A DNA stretch of 64,000 bases from Platerodrilus igneus (Eukaryota; Arthropoda; Insecta; Coleoptera; Lycidae): positions 14,875,501 through 14,939,500 of the forward strand of contig JARFIW010001480.1 in the NCBI GenBank assembly GCA_036346225.1, in the 5' to 3' direction. This document shows, one piece after another, positions 45,613 through 58,618 of the stretch (position 1 is the first letter of the stretch; each line of letters starts with the position of its first letter). Position numbers and translations under genes: made by a program. Below the pieces are notes generated by a model, which did not search any database, was not told the DNA's origin, and worked only from the letters and a program-made list of their open reading frames with translations.

Positions 45613-47814
45613 AATGATAAAGTTATTTGATATGGATGTTACGAGTTTATTTGATTTTGGATGTATTACATCGATAGTAGGTTCATCTTTTAGTCTTATT
45701 AGTTATGTTTGTTGGTCGATTAATGGTACACTAGTTTTTACTGTTGAAATATAGTTTTGAAGATTGCTCTTGTGTATGAGCACGTTTTGGTTTAGTTTGA
45801 TTGGTTTTGAGTAGCAATTTTTATGGTCGCGTTACAACGTAGTATGTTGAGTTAAGTTAGATCTATGCGAGACTTGTTGTGGTTCATCGTGTAGCGTTAT
45901 GTTAGTCTAGACGAAACTCCGGAAGGGTTGGTCGCTCAGCGTTATGTCAGTCTATGCGAGGGTCGTGGTAAGTTTGTCGCTTTAGCAGTTTTGGCATCGT
46001 CACTTGAGATTATTTGAAGTCAGTTATGATGTGATTCGTTTTGCTTATTTAGTTTGTCAGTCTAGATGAGACTCAGAGAAGAGTTTGTCATTCTAGCAAT
46101 TTTGTTTATAAGTCTAGGTGAGGCTCATAGAGGAGCTTGTCATTCTAGCAAGTTTATGCGTTGTGAAGCATTTTGGTTTATATCGACAGTTTGATTATGG
46201 GTAGAGTAAGCGTGTACCAGAACATTTATTAATGGTTATCATGAAGTAAAGTAGAAAATAATTTCGTATTCAAATTCCCCCTTTTTCATTTATCCGTATC
46301 TTCAAATTTAAGTCTAAGAAAATGTTTAGTATCGATAATTCTGCGACAGATGAAGGTGAAAATGAAGATGATAAAATGTTTCTGATCCTTAAGTACTTCT
46401 AATTATAGTTGATGTCAGTAGTAATTCTTTTTGGTCCATGTTTTAAATTCTTAAGTAGGACAAGATTAAAGTTAGTGAAATTTTTTTGATTTGTTTAAAG
46501 TAATTTTGTTTTAGTAGTAATAGAGCTTAATATGTTTGTTGATTTAGATGTTGCATGTGTTAAATGATAATTTTGATGACGACAAGGATGTGTTAAATGA
46601 CGACAAAGATGTGTTAAATGACGACAAAGATGTGTTAAATGATAATTTTGATGACGACAAGGATATGTTTATGGATTTTGAATGATGATATGTTTTTTTG
46701 AGGTGTTTGAGAGTGCAGCATATGTTGAGAAATGTTGCAGTATATAGAGATGAATATGTATTCGGTGAAGAGGTGCGTATTCAGTTATGAGGTACATGAT
46801 GGAGATTATAGAGAGTGTTTAGTAAAGTGTTGAGTATAGTTATATAGTTAGAGTGTGATAGAGTATTAAGCATTAAAGGAATGCTTGAGTTTTGGTTTAG
46901 TAGTTTGAGACTAGGCCTGATGTGCTTATTCTTTATTGAGAGTGTACATGAGCTAAGAGAGTTCATGAAGAGTTTTTTTTGTGAGTTGCTGGTGGATGTC
47001 TCCCAGTAGGCTCAACGTATGATTTATTAGTGGTTTTGGAGTTCTTTGGTGATGAATCACTGATGTTGTAGAATTTTTGAGAGATATAGTTGAGTCTGTA
47101 GCATAGTAGTCGTACAGATAATGTTGTGAGGTGCTCACTCAAAGATCAAAGGTATCTTGTTGATGAATAAGTATTGTTAATACTTTGTCTGTTTCTCGAG
47201 TATTAGAGATTTGTTTCGTGAATGGACTTCGTAAATAACAGCTTTTGGTACTTATTAAATTCATCGATTAGTTTAAATGTAATTAGCACTTGGAAAGTTA
47301 TGTACATAAATCCTTAAGACAGATATAGTAAATTAGAGAAGAGTATTCGTTGTACAGATTTTTGTTTAATAGTAATTTTGTTATACATTCGATTTTGTTT
47401 ATTACAGTTCTAATTTATAGAAAAATATTTTTCGCTTCAGGTAAAATTTTTACTTTGATATGGTTGTTGCGTTTGTAACTATAGATGACATGCATCCACT
47501 GAGTGTTAGATTCCCTAATTATTCTTAACTGATTGACGTATATACTGATTATGACTTCCGAATTTGTCCCTTTATAGGCGTGTAGTACGCGCAGTTACTA
47601 ATCACTCAATCCCATGCATTAATATTCCCCATATCAATTAGTGAATGATTCTGATTTTTTGTTAAACTCATCGTTAGTTATAGTTAAAGTTTGTGCTGTT
47701 TTGTTGTGAGTTGTTAGAGGTTTATACAGTTAATGAGAGTAATTTTGAAGTTTCAGTCAAAATTTTTTAGAAAAATTCTTCCATACCTCGAATTTTTCTC
47801 TTGGGAAGAGGCTG
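45613..47814 (+). other. Post-gag region, unit 2: no polymerase
   Basis: Near-identical to 39854-42054. It contains the DFG protease-like stub just after gag, the minisatellite at about 46556-46668, and the polypurine tract before LTR 3. A few substitutions separate it from unit 1, for example GATGTTGCATG near 46547 against GATATTGCATG near 40788. Confidence 0.7.
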
Positions 47815-49705
47815 TGTAACGTATTTTTTTCTTGTTGCACCAAGCCTAATAAATTAATAATAAAACAGATAAATTTTAAAGCATTTAATTCGTAAATATT
47901 CAGCCAATAAAAAGTAAAGTATAATATTCCCAATAACACATAGAATCTAGGAGATTTATATTCTGTGGCTTGTTGCCAAGCGTAGTCCAGTTAATTATGA
48001 GCACTTTTGTTCCCAACGTCGAAGAGTGAAGTCGCTTTTGTAGACTAGAGATAAAAGTCAAGATGTCCCGACTAAAACACGAGGCGTCTAATAGAGTCAG
48101 GAAGAAGAGCTTGAGTTGAGAACATGGAACGATAATATACATCATTTAAGACATGCAATATCTTATGGACATATCTACAACAACAATTTTCAATGTTAAA
48201 TTATAATAAATTTTCGTCGCAGTAATTTAAAGCAGGCAGTTATGGTTTCGTTCTATCTATTTAATACGCCGTATAGAAATGGTTTATTATACAAAGAATC
48301 TTGGTACTTCAAACTTACAGATGATTAATACGCTGGAAAAATACAACAGCTGACGTCATGATTTTGCACCTGCAATTTATTTGGATACACGTGAGTGTTT
48401 GAAACTTTCCGTAACTTTGAAAGTATAGTAAATTATTATGAGATTTGCTACGTTGAATATTAGAGTAACACAAATAAAAAGTAGTTTTTTAAAGTCAATA
48501 ACACACCGAATAAATATCTAATTTGTCTGTTGCTTGTACACGCACTCAATGTGTTTTAAGATATTTAAAATGACAACTTATGTGAGATAAAAAAATAGTA
48601 TAGATTCTGTTTCCTAATCTAGACGCCAGATGCAGTCTTGATTTAATTTTCACATTTTGCTTAAAAACAATTAAGGTCATGTAAAAGCTTTTTATTGGTG
48701 CTGATATTCGTGTATATTTTTTTGTGTAGACAACAGTTAAATTTGAGTAGTTGCATTTTATGATCGTTATTTTTCTGATGATCAATCTTTGTTGTAAATG
48801 GTCAAGGAAGCGCTTCAATGATTATAGTAAAAATAAAATCTTGTGATATGAACAAATAAATTATGATATGTTTGCTTAAACTAAAATTTTATAGAAATGA
48901 TTAATTTATAAATATTTATTTAGAAGGTTAAACTTCACTAAAATTCTTTTATAAAAAATTAATGACAAGATAGTAAGTATATATATTGCAGTCACATGTA
49001 TATATATCCGATTTCTACATATGAATAGAATTCATTTTGTTTCATTTGAATGAAGTTTTATTATTCTACATTTAAATTAAGAAAAGAAAACTAGAGCAAA
49101 CCCTCATTAAGTAAAAAGACAGAATAATGAAAATAAATCCCTTTAGTATTTCACAGATGTTTAAATTCATTTATTCTATTTTTGGCATATGCTTTTGAAG
49201 ACACAAATAGTGTCCATGTGGTGTTTTTGTTTGTTCACAGGTAAAGCTGAGACAACTGTTTGACATCTGGTGGTTGAGGTTTTGGTAAGTGTGTGATAAA
49301 GAGTGAAATTCAAATTTTATGGCTATGATAGTGGTGTTAAGATAAGGTTTCCGCATTTCCCTTATACAAACACAGTTAAATTTTGTTGGCACTTGTATTA
49401 AAAAATACGGTGGCGCCTATTAAAAATATTTTTGGTCGATTATCCACCCATGACCCATGCTCATGATCTACCCAGAGCTAACACTCTACTAGCCGTTTAA
49501 CCCCTAAGAGTTTTCTTTGTCTAAAGCCGTTTTCCATCTGACATTACCCTGGGCTTGGAGTCTAAAGAAGAAAATCTCGACCTAGTGACATCAGATTAAA
49601 AATAGAGAGTTTTAGTATATAGCTGATAGTCACGAGGATAAAGGGTAATAAACTTACAAAAGTTTTAATTACCCCCGTTTTTTAAATAAAACTATTACTA
49701 TTACA
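47815..49705 (+). repeat. LTR 3 of the array
   Basis: 1891 bp. It shares indel variants with LTR 4 and not with LTRs 1 and 2, such as seven rather than eight T after GTA at the start, and four rather than five T in GTCGCTTTT. Confidence 0.92.
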
Positions 49706-49987
49706 CTGGCGCCCAACGTGGGGCTGGAAATTCATTTAGAGACTCAATTTCAGTTAGAGGCTCGAATAATTTCATAGAGGCTGGAACATTTAGTAGTTAT
49801 TTTCATCACACTTATATAAGGTTTGCTTTGATATTAGTAACGTCTTCTTTTAGTTTCATTTTTGTTAAAGTTTGTTACAGTTTATAGTGAGTTCTTCTTT
49901 ATATAGTTAGGACATTCGTTTGTTTGAGATTTCATCTTCAAAAAATTATATAATTGAGTTACGTTAGAGGTATTCAGATATTTAATT

Positions 49988-51372
49988 ATGGCAGAAACTT
50001 ATAGCATCGTACATTTACTTAAAATGAGTTAGAATATGAATTGAACATTAGAGGCATTGAAAATTCAAGACCAGTTTCAGATAAAAGGAAAATTTTAGCA
50101 AGGTTGTTGGCCAAAGAAACAGATAAACCAGGTTGTTTGATAGATTCTTCAAGTTATAAAGTAGATTTCAAAGTAGAGAAAGAAGAGATTGAGTCTAGTA
50201 TAGAGTCAGTTAAAAACGTTTTGTTAGAATTTATGGATGATCCCGCCGAGTCAATTTTTAAAAGGATAAGGTCAAGATTAGTACATCTTACAGGTAGAAT
50301 TCAACGGTTAAAGCTCCCTAAAGAAAATTTTGAGGAAATTGTGTTATTTAAAAATGAAAGTTTGGCTACTATTCTTGTGGAAGCAGATCTGCATGAGAAA
50401 TTAAATAAGGATACGAGTTCAAATCATAAAGATATTAATATAAATCCTATTGCTGCATCTAATGTACCCATTCCAACGGTTACATATGTCACACAGTCAG
50501 TCCCTATTGGATCTTGGTCGATAAAATATTCAGGAAGCCCATCTCTCTTGTATCAGTTTTTAGAAAACATTAGTGACATTGCACAGTCTCGAAAGGTATC
50601 TGAAATGGAATTGTTTAATTCTGCAGTTGAATTGTTTACCGGTGATGCCTTAGTATGGTATCGTTGCGTTCGTAGTTCATTAACAGATTGGAGTTCGTTG
50701 GTTAGTAGACTAAAGGAAGATTTCTTGCCAGCACATCCTGAAGACGATATTTGGGAAAAATCAAAATAGATTACAGAGGAATGGTGAATCAGTTGTATTG
50801 TTCATTGCTAATATGGAAAATTTGTTTAACCGATTACCTATTATTCCTGCAGAACACACTAAAGTTAGAATAGTCAAGAAAATTTATTGCCATATTTCAT
50901 TCAGCATCTTGCTCTTACAGAGATAGAGGATATTAGTACGTTAGATAAATTGTGTAAGAAGTTAGAAGAAGCTTCTTTAAGTAAACATAAGTCTGTTTCA
51001 GTTGCACCATATAGTCACAAGCAGCCTATTAATTATTTTAATCCACGTTTTAGAAACAAAACCCCTAGTTCATTTCAGAATGCTTCAAGTCGTGTTTATA
51101 CCCCTACATCTTCACATTCCCCAGTACAAGTTCTTAATTCTGCTACCCCAATGACAGAAAAGAGTGGAGTAGGTAACTCATTTATTAAGCATAAATTGGT
51201 ATGTTGGAATTGTTCACGTTATGGACATACTTTCAGTGTCTGTAGATCTTTCAAGAGATTATTTTGTTATGGTTGTGGTTGTAAAGGAGTGACTAGTATC
51301 ACTTGTCCGTCGTGTCCAACTCAACGAGTAGAGGAACAGAAGTTGAGTAGCGAAATTCCTGTTTCTAGATAA
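49988..51372 (+). pseudogene. gag: gag, unit 3 (longest continuous capsid frame)
   Basis: Same protein as units 1 and 2. A base missing in the A run near 50021 breaks the frame soon after the ATG, but from 50041 it is open for 242 codons through the capsid core up to DDIWEKSK. Here the A run at about 50350 is intact, giving FKNESLATILVEADL where units 1 and 2 are shifted. The frame is lost again at about 50757, and at the shared A run near 50884. It is open from 50887 to 51372 through the zinc knuckles. Confidence 0.85.
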
Positions 51373-53576
51373 AATGATAAAGTTATTTGATATGGATGTT
51401 ACGAGTTTATTTGATTTTGGATGTATTACATCGATAGTAGGTTCATCTTTTAGTCTTATTAGTTATGTTTGTTGGTCGATTAATGGTACACTAGTTTTAC
51501 TGTTGAAATATAGTTTTGAAGATTGCTCTTGTGTATGAGCACGTTTTGGTTTAGTTTGATTGGTTTTGAGTAGCAATTTTATGGTCGCGTTACAACGTAG
51601 TATGTTGAGTTAAGTTAGATCTATGCGAGACTTGTTGTGGTTCATCGTGTAGCGTTATGTTAGTCTAGACGAAACTCCGGAAGGGTTGGTCGCTCAGCGT
51701 TATGTCAGTCTATGCGAGGTCGTGGTAAGTTTGTCGCTTTAGCAGTTTTGGCATCGTCACTTGAGATTATTTGAAGTCAGTTATGATGTGATTCGTTTTG
51801 CTTATTTAGTTTGTCAGTCTAGATGAGACTCAGAGAAGAGTTTGTCATTCTAGCAATTTTGTTTATAAGTCTAGGTGAGGCTCATAGAGGAGCTTGTCAT
51901 TCTAGCAAGTTTATGCGTTGTGAAGCATTTTGGTTTATATCGACAGTTTGATTATGGGTAGAGTAAGCGTGTACCAGAACATTTATTAATGGTTATCATG
52001 AAGTAAAGTAGAAAATAATTTCGTATTCAAATTCCCCCTTTTTCATTTATCCGTATCTTCAAATTTAAGTCTAAGAAAATGTTTAGTATCGATAATTCTG
52101 CGACAGATGAAGGTGAAAATGAAGATGATAAAATGTTTCTGATCCTTAAGTACTTCTAATTATAGTTGATGTCAGTAGTAATTCTTTTTGGTCCATGTTT
52201 TAAATTCTTAAGTAGGACAAGATTAAAGTTAGTGAAATTTTTTTGATTTGTTTAAAGTAATTTTTGTTTTAGTAGTAATAGAGCTTAATATGTTTGTTGA
52301 TTTAGATGTTGCATGTGTTAAATGATAATTTTTGATGACGACAAGGATGTGTTAAATGACGACAAAGATGTGTTAAATGACGACAAAGATGTGTTAAATG
52401 ATAATTTTTGATGACGACAAGGATATGTTTATGGATTTTGAATGATGATATATTTTTTTGAGGTGTTTGAGAGTGCAGCATATGTTGAGAAATGTTGCGA
52501 GTATATAGAGATGAATATGTATTCGGTGAAGAGGTGCGTATTCAGTTATGAGGTACATGATGGAGATTATAGAGAGTGTTTAGTAAAGTGTTGAGTATAG
52601 TTATATAGTTAGAGTGTGATAGAGTATTAAGCATTAAAGGAATGCTTGAGTTTTGGTTTAGTAGTTTGAGACTAGGCCTGATGTGCTTATTCTTTATTGA
52701 GAGTGTACATGAGCTAAGAGAGTTCATGAAGAGTTTTTTTTGTGAGTTGCTGGTGGATGTCTCCCAGTAGGCTCAACGTATGATTTATTAGTGGTTTTGG
52801 AGTTCTTTGGTGATGAATCACTGATGTTGTAGAATTTTTGAGAGATATAGTTGAGTCTGTAGCATAGTAGTCGTACAGATAATGTTGTGAGGTGCTCACT
52901 CAAAGATCAAAGGTATCTTGTTGATGAATAAGTATTGTTAATACTTTGTCTGTTTCTCGAGTATTAGAGATTTGTTTCGTGAATGGACTTCGTAAATAAC
53001 AGCTTTTGGTACTTATTAAATTCATCGATTAGTTTAAATGTAATTAGCACTTGGAAAGTTATGTACATAAATCCTTAAGACAGATATAGTATATTAGAGA
53101 AAAGTATTCGTTGTACAGATTTTGTTTAATAGTAATTTTGTTATACATTCGATTTTGTTTATTACAGTTCTAATTTATAGAAAAATATTTTTCGCTTCAG
53201 GTAAAATTTTTACTTTGATATGGTTGTTGCGTTTGTAACTATAGATGACATGCATCCACTGAGTGTTAGATTCCCTAATTATTCTTAACTGATTGACGTA
53301 TATACTGATTATGACTTCCGAATTTGTCCCTTTATAGGCGTGTAGTACGCGCAGTTACTAATCACTCAATCCCATGCATTAATATTCCCCCATATCAATT
53401 AGTGAATGATTCTGATTTTTTTGTTAAACTCATCGTTAGTTATAGTTAAAGTTTGTGCTGTTTTGTTGTGAGTTGTTAGAGGTTTATACAGTTAATGAGA
53501 GTAATTTTGAAGTTTCAGTCAAAATTTTTTAGAAAAATTCTTCCATACCTCGAATTTTTCTCTTGGGAAGAGGCTG
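51373..53576 (+). other. Post-gag region, unit 3: no polymerase
   Basis: Third copy of the non-coding post-gag region. It carries a minisatellite at about 52313-52425 and the polypurine tract GGGAAGAGG just before LTR 4. It differs from units 1 and 2 mostly by single-base indels in runs. Confidence 0.7.
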
Positions 53577-55458
53577 TGTAACGTATTTTTTTCTTGTTGC
53601 ACCAAGCCTAATAAATTAATAATAAAACAGATAAATTTTAAAGCATTTAATTCGTAAATATTCAGCCAATAAAAAGTAAAGTATAATATTCCCAATAACA
53701 CATAGAATCTAGGAGATTTATATTCTGTGGCTTGTTGCCAAGCGTAGTCCAGTTAATTATGAGCACTTTTGTTCCCAACGTCGAAGAGTGAAGTCGCTTT
53801 TGTAGACTAGAGATAAAAGTCAAGATGTCCCGACTAAAACACGAGGCGTCTAATAGAGTCAGGAAGAAGAGCTTGAGTTGAGAACATGGAACGATAATAT
53901 ACATCATTTAAGACATGCAATATCTTATGGACATATCTACAACAACAATTTTCAATGTTAAATTATAATAAATTTTCGTCGCAGTAATTTAAAGCAGGCA
54001 GTTATGGTTTCGTTCTATCTATTTAATACGCCGTATAGAAATGGTTTATTATACAAAGAATCTTGGTACTTCAAACTTACAGATGATTAATACGCTGGAA
54101 AAATACAACAGCTGACGTCATGATTTTGCACCTGCAATTTATTTGGATACACGTGAGTGTTTGAAACTTTCCGTAACTTTGAAAGTATAGTAAATTATTA
54201 TGAGATTTGCTACGTTGAATATTAGAGTAACACAAATAAAAAGTAGTTTTTTAAAGTCAATAACACACCGAATAAATATCTAATTTGTCTGTTGCTTGTA
54301 CACGCACTCAATGTGTTTTAAGATATTTAAAATGACAACTTATGTGAGATAAAAAATAGTATAGATTCTGTTTCCTAATCTAGACGCCAGATGCAGTCTT
54401 GATTTAATTTTCACATTTTGCTTAAAACAATTAAGGTCATGTAAAAGCTTTTTATTGGTGCTGATATTCGTGTATATTTTTGTGTAGACAACAGTTAAAT
54501 TTGAGTAGTTGCATTTTATGATCGTTATTTTTCTGATGATCAATCTTTGTTGTAAATGGTCAAGGAAGCGCTTCAATGATTATAGTAAAATAAAATCTTG
54601 TGATATGAACAAATAAATTATGATATGTTTGCTTAAACTAAAATTTTATAGAAATGATTAATTTATAAATATTTATTTAGAAGGTTAAACTTCACTAAAA
54701 TTCTTTTATAAAAAATTAATGACAAGATAGTAAGTATATATATTGCAGTCACATGTATATATATCCGATTTCTACATATGAATAGAATTCATTTTGTTTC
54801 ATTTGAATGAAGTTTTATTATTCTACATTTAAATTAAGAAAAGAAAACTAGAGCAAACCCTCATTAAGTAAAAGACAGAATAATGAAAATAAATCCCTTT
54901 AGTATTTCACAGATGTTTAAATTCATTTATTCTATTTTTGGCATATGCTTTTGAAGACACAAATAGTGTCCATGTGGTGTTTTTGTTTGTTCACAGGTAA
55001 AGCTGAGACAACTGTTTGACATCTGGTGGTTGAGGTTTTGGTAAGTGTGTGATAAAGAGTGAAATTCAAATTTTATGGCTATGATAGTGGTGTTAAGATA
55101 AGGTTTCCGCATTTCCTTATACAAACACAGTTAAATTTTGTTGGCACTTGTATTAAAAATACGGTGGCGCCTATTAAAAATATTTTGGTCGATTATCCAC
55201 CCATGACCCATGCTCATGATCTACCCAGAGCTAACACTCTACTAGCCGTTTAACCCCTAAGAGTTTTCTTTGTCTAAAGCCGTTTTCCATCTGACATTAC
55301 CCTGGGCTTGGAGTCTAAAGAAGAAAATCTCGACCTAGTGACATCAGATTAAAAATAGAGAGTTTTAGTATATAGCTGATAGTCACGAGGATAAAGGGTA
55401 ATAAACTTACAAAAGTTTTAATTACCCCCGTTTTTTAAATAAAACTATTACTATTACA
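53577..55458 (+). repeat. LTR 4 of the array
   Basis: 1882 bp, ending ATTACA and immediately followed by AAGT (55459-55462), the right-hand target duplication. Confidence 0.92.
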
Positions 55459-55498
55459 AAGTTATATTATACTCAATTACAATTGGTATGTGTAATAG

Positions 55499-55799
55499 GG
55501 CATCACCGTGGATCAATGTAGTAAGCGTAAGACTACGGATCCCAAGGTCCCGGGTTTAAATTCCGACACGGCCGGCTGCTTGAAAAATGGCAGGTGAGCA
55601 TTTTCACAAAAATTACGCCCTCGTTCGGATGAGAGGTTAAATGGAGGTCCCGTGTGTGAGTGTTGTCACGCACGTTAAAGATCCCTACCTTGCCTGGAAC
55701 GGCAAGGGTTCGGCAAAATTCACAATTTCCAGGCAACAAAAAACTCGCCTCCTGGCCAATGTAGTACCTTCTGGTGGAGCATTGGAGATATAAATGCAC
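55499..55799 (+). mobile_element. SINE-B insertion with 14-bp target duplication
   Basis: 301-bp SINE-B with head GGCATCACCGTGGATCAATG, a B-box-like GGTTTAAATTCC with one change, and the common body. GGTATGTGTAATAG occurs at 55485-55498 and 55800-55813. It lies only about 40 bp to the right of the LTR array. The minus-strand frame 55533-55817 (EASFLLPGN, CRTLAVPGKVGIF) is the recurrent antisense frame of the SINE consensus. Confidence 0.92.
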
Positions 55800-55813
55800 G
55801 GTATGTGTAATAG

Positions 55814-56580
55814 ACATAGCAATTAACGCAGAGATTTGTTACAAAAACCCCAATATTAATATTAGCCTCTAGTAATGGTATAGCTAGTAGATTTTTATAG
55901 TGCTAACTGTTTATGTATAAGATTTTGGAGTAATAAATTTTTAAACTGTAAAAATAAACATTCTGTACATTTTATTTAACTTGACACTAAATATTGCACA
56001 ATTAAGGTAAAAGTGAAACTTCTGATAACTGATCTAAGGAAACTAGAAAATTGCACAGAATTGCTTGGACAATAGTAGTAAAGGGTGAAATCATGCATAA
56101 ACATAATCACTTATTTTAATTGCATCTTTGATACTGGACTCTAACTTGCTTTAACTGTATAGCCATATCGAACACTCAAGAGCGACGATAAAGTTAATAA
56201 TAATTTCGTAGTCCCATCATGACAACAACAATCCCGTTTTTCGGTGATGCTTTAAGTCTGCATGGTTTAGGAGGAGATCATTAAGAAGTAAGGGAGTACC
56301 TGTTGCCCAAACAGTACCCTAAAAAATTGTATCAATGAAGGGATGCCGCCTATAATTTGCATCGCGGCGTCTAACATCCTAGCGCCGGTACCGATTCTAA
56401 TTCTCATAATTTTCCACACATAAATTTTATATTACAATAATGGTTTAATATTCACGTATACAAGTATTTTCGTATGTAATTTTAAATTATTTTCAAGAGG
56501 TAAATCCCTATGCTGATACTAGTCGGTTCTTTTTAGACCAGTTACCAAATCTGCTAATATGATGTTGACCAAACTTTATA
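55814..56580. other. No recognisable feature
   Basis: Mostly AT-rich DNA, with no ORF, repeat or RNA signal I can support. Confidence 0.5.
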
Positions 56581-57556
56581 CAGAGTGGTAGAAAAGTCCC
56601 GGAACGGTCAAATATTTTGGGAAATACTCATCGCATCAAAAAAAGAAAAAATACGTGTTCAATATTTTTTTAAAAGCTATCCAATGACACCAAAATTGAA
56701 CCCCCACCCCCACCCCTGGGGGTAGGGGTGGGGCAACTTTAAAAGTTTAAGTGGAAACCCCCATTTGTTATTGCAGATTCGGATTCGCCACAAAATGTTA
56801 GTCATAATTTTTTTAGGTTTTTTGCAGATGACGCTGTAATCGACAAAAATTAACTATTTCTAGAAGAATTGATGGATAAAAAAATAAAAGAAGTAAAATA
56901 ATAAATTATTTATTTCATACATAACGAAATTACCGCCGAAGGTGTTCAAATTGACCACCTCTCGTCGCGCTTTTAGGTCTTCCAGATCTTGGTTCATCCT
57001 TCACCGAACCAGTTCGCTCAAAACGATTCACTGTTCGACTCACAGTAGATTTAGAAATTGGTTGACGTTCCGCATTGACTTCATTGAATAAAACCGCGAC
57101 TTGCTGCAATGATCTTTCTTTATCTCCATACCCCCGCATCATCAGGACAATTATTCTTTCTCTTTCAGACAGAGATATCACGAAATAATATCAAAAGCTA
57201 GTAACGAAATGAATACTAAAAATGAATGTAATTCTGACATTTTTCGATTTCAAATGTTTTTGTACCCTATTTTGGTTTTGTCAATTACAACGCCTTCTAT
57301 CATCCAAAATGGCTTGTATCGTAGGTCAATTTGGAGTAATTTATCCTGCGGAATCCGAATCTGCAATAACAAATGGGGGTTGCCACATAAACTTTTAAAG
57401 TTGCCCCACCCTACCCCCAGGGAGTGGGGGTGGGGGTTCAATTTTAGTGTCAGTGGATAGCTTTTAAAAAAATATTGAACACGTATTTTTTCTTTTTTTG
57501 ATGCGATGAGTATTTCCCAAAATATTTGACCGTTCCGGGACTTTTCTACCACTCTG
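56581..57556 (-). mobile_element. Non-autonomous Tc1/mariner derivative with 207-bp inverted repeats
   Basis: 976 bp with TA on each side (56579-56580 and 57557-57558). The ends start CAGAGTGGTAGAAAAGTCCC and stay matched for about 207 bp (56581-56787 against 57350-57556), including a C-rich/G-rich block (CCCCCACCCCCACCCC and GGGGGTAGGGGTGGGG) that can fold on itself. Only an N-terminal fragment of transposase remains inside, so it is an internal deletion derivative. The TIRs are far better conserved than those of the other DNA transposons here, which suggests more recent activity. Confidence 0.9.
56930..57181 (-). pseudogene. Transposase N-terminal HTH fragment
   Basis: 83 codons starting MISLSERERIIVLMMRGYGD, then QQVAVLFNEVNAERQPISKS, TVSRTVNRFERTGSVKD and RSGRPKSAT. 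This is the paired HTH DNA-binding region with the GRPK-type hook found at the start of Tc1/mariner transposases. The catalytic DDE domain is absent. The frame ends in RRGGQFEHLRR-like residues that may derive from the family's C-terminus, which would mean a deletion joined the two ends of the gene. Such a fragment could still bind the terminal repeats. Confidence 0.75.
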
Positions 57557-57562
57557 TATAAA

Positions 57563-58618
57563 CACTATTACAGCTGCTCAATGTCTGAAATCTGTACTGA
57601 TACCCGTTTAAACATATTCATATTGCGGATTCATTTATAAATTTATGAGATTTTCAGTTAACATTGTAGCATTTTGAACTCCAGCTTTTATTTAAATTGC
57701 TTTTAAAGAATAGATATAATCTAAAAGAGTTATAAATTTTGTGTAAACCATATTATTCCTGAGCTAAAACCAAATAATGAGTTCTGGTATATTAAATGAA
57801 TTCTAGTACTAGTGTCGCAAGAACAATTTATAATCCAACCATATTTACGTAATAATCTTTCAAGTTCAGCCCAAAAAACAATTACGTTCATAGGCAGTAG
57901 TACCGCATTGGAAATCTCCAACATTTCTGGCCATTTCATTCCTTATGCCCTGAAGGCTTCTGCATTCTACCCTAGGATGTCTCACTGTATTTAAGGTATA
58001 TTTAAAGGTACGGCGGGGTCAGATAACTTAGCCCATAACCGCTGCACGTTCTAACCTTATGTGAAGCTGAAGCTAGTCAGAGACCACTCATTGTCTTTGC
58101 CATTTTCTTTTATTAAAAGGTATATAACATAATTTTAACAGATACGAGCATTGTTTACTATAAGATGGCACGAAAATGATTGATTATTTATTGTTAATCA
58201 ACAGAATGTGAATTAAATACATAACTCAAAAACGAGAGAAATTTTCATTGGGGGCAATAAATATCCAATACTATTGAAATCGTGATATAAAAATCATGTC
58301 AGTACGGTAACAATGCGCATCCCAATAGGAAACTTTATTGTGTCCAAAACGTGATTGGTCGCAATATATAGAAGAATGGCGAATGAGGTGAGGTGGAAGA
58401 GTTAAAAAGTATTTAATACAAGGCAGTTCTGCTGGAATGGATAAGTACACCTTCGTATTATACAGGGTGATTTGTAGTAAATGTAACAAACTTCGCCATC
58501 TTGCTCGGGAAGTAATTTTAAGCAAACAATGTTGAATGACATTGGCTATAATCCAATTATTTGGAGAATGACAACAACTATAAATTTTATTGAATTAATA
58601 ATACTTATTAAAGAACAA
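57563..58618. other. AT-rich DNA without recognisable genes
   Basis: No supported coding region. A TACAGGGTGATTTGTAG sequence at about 58462-58478 resembles a Tc1/mariner terminus, but no partner end was found. The minus-strand frame at 58271-58525 has no known motif. Confidence 0.5.

Larger units (their letters stand above)
36295..55458 (+). mobile_element. Tandem array of a gag-only LTR retrotransposon: 4 LTRs, 3 internal regions
   Basis: LTR, internal, LTR, internal, LTR, internal, LTR in the same orientation, repeating every 5760-5762 bp. LTRs start TGTAAC and end ATTACA, giving short inverted ends TGTAA/TTACA. AAGT flanks the whole array once on each side (36291-36294 and 55459-55462), the size expected for an LTR-element target duplication, and there is none at the internal junctions. 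Each internal region has a primer-binding site, a gag gene and about 2.2 kb without RT, RNase H or integrase, then a polypurine tract GGGAAGAGG before the next LTR. Copies are almost identical; most differences are single-base indels in homopolymers. The array interrupts sequence right at the 5' end of the LINE. Confidence 0.92.

Noticed and set aside
58462..58478. Transposon terminus (TACAGGGTGATTTG).
   Set aside because: No matching inverted end or transposase fragment within reach.
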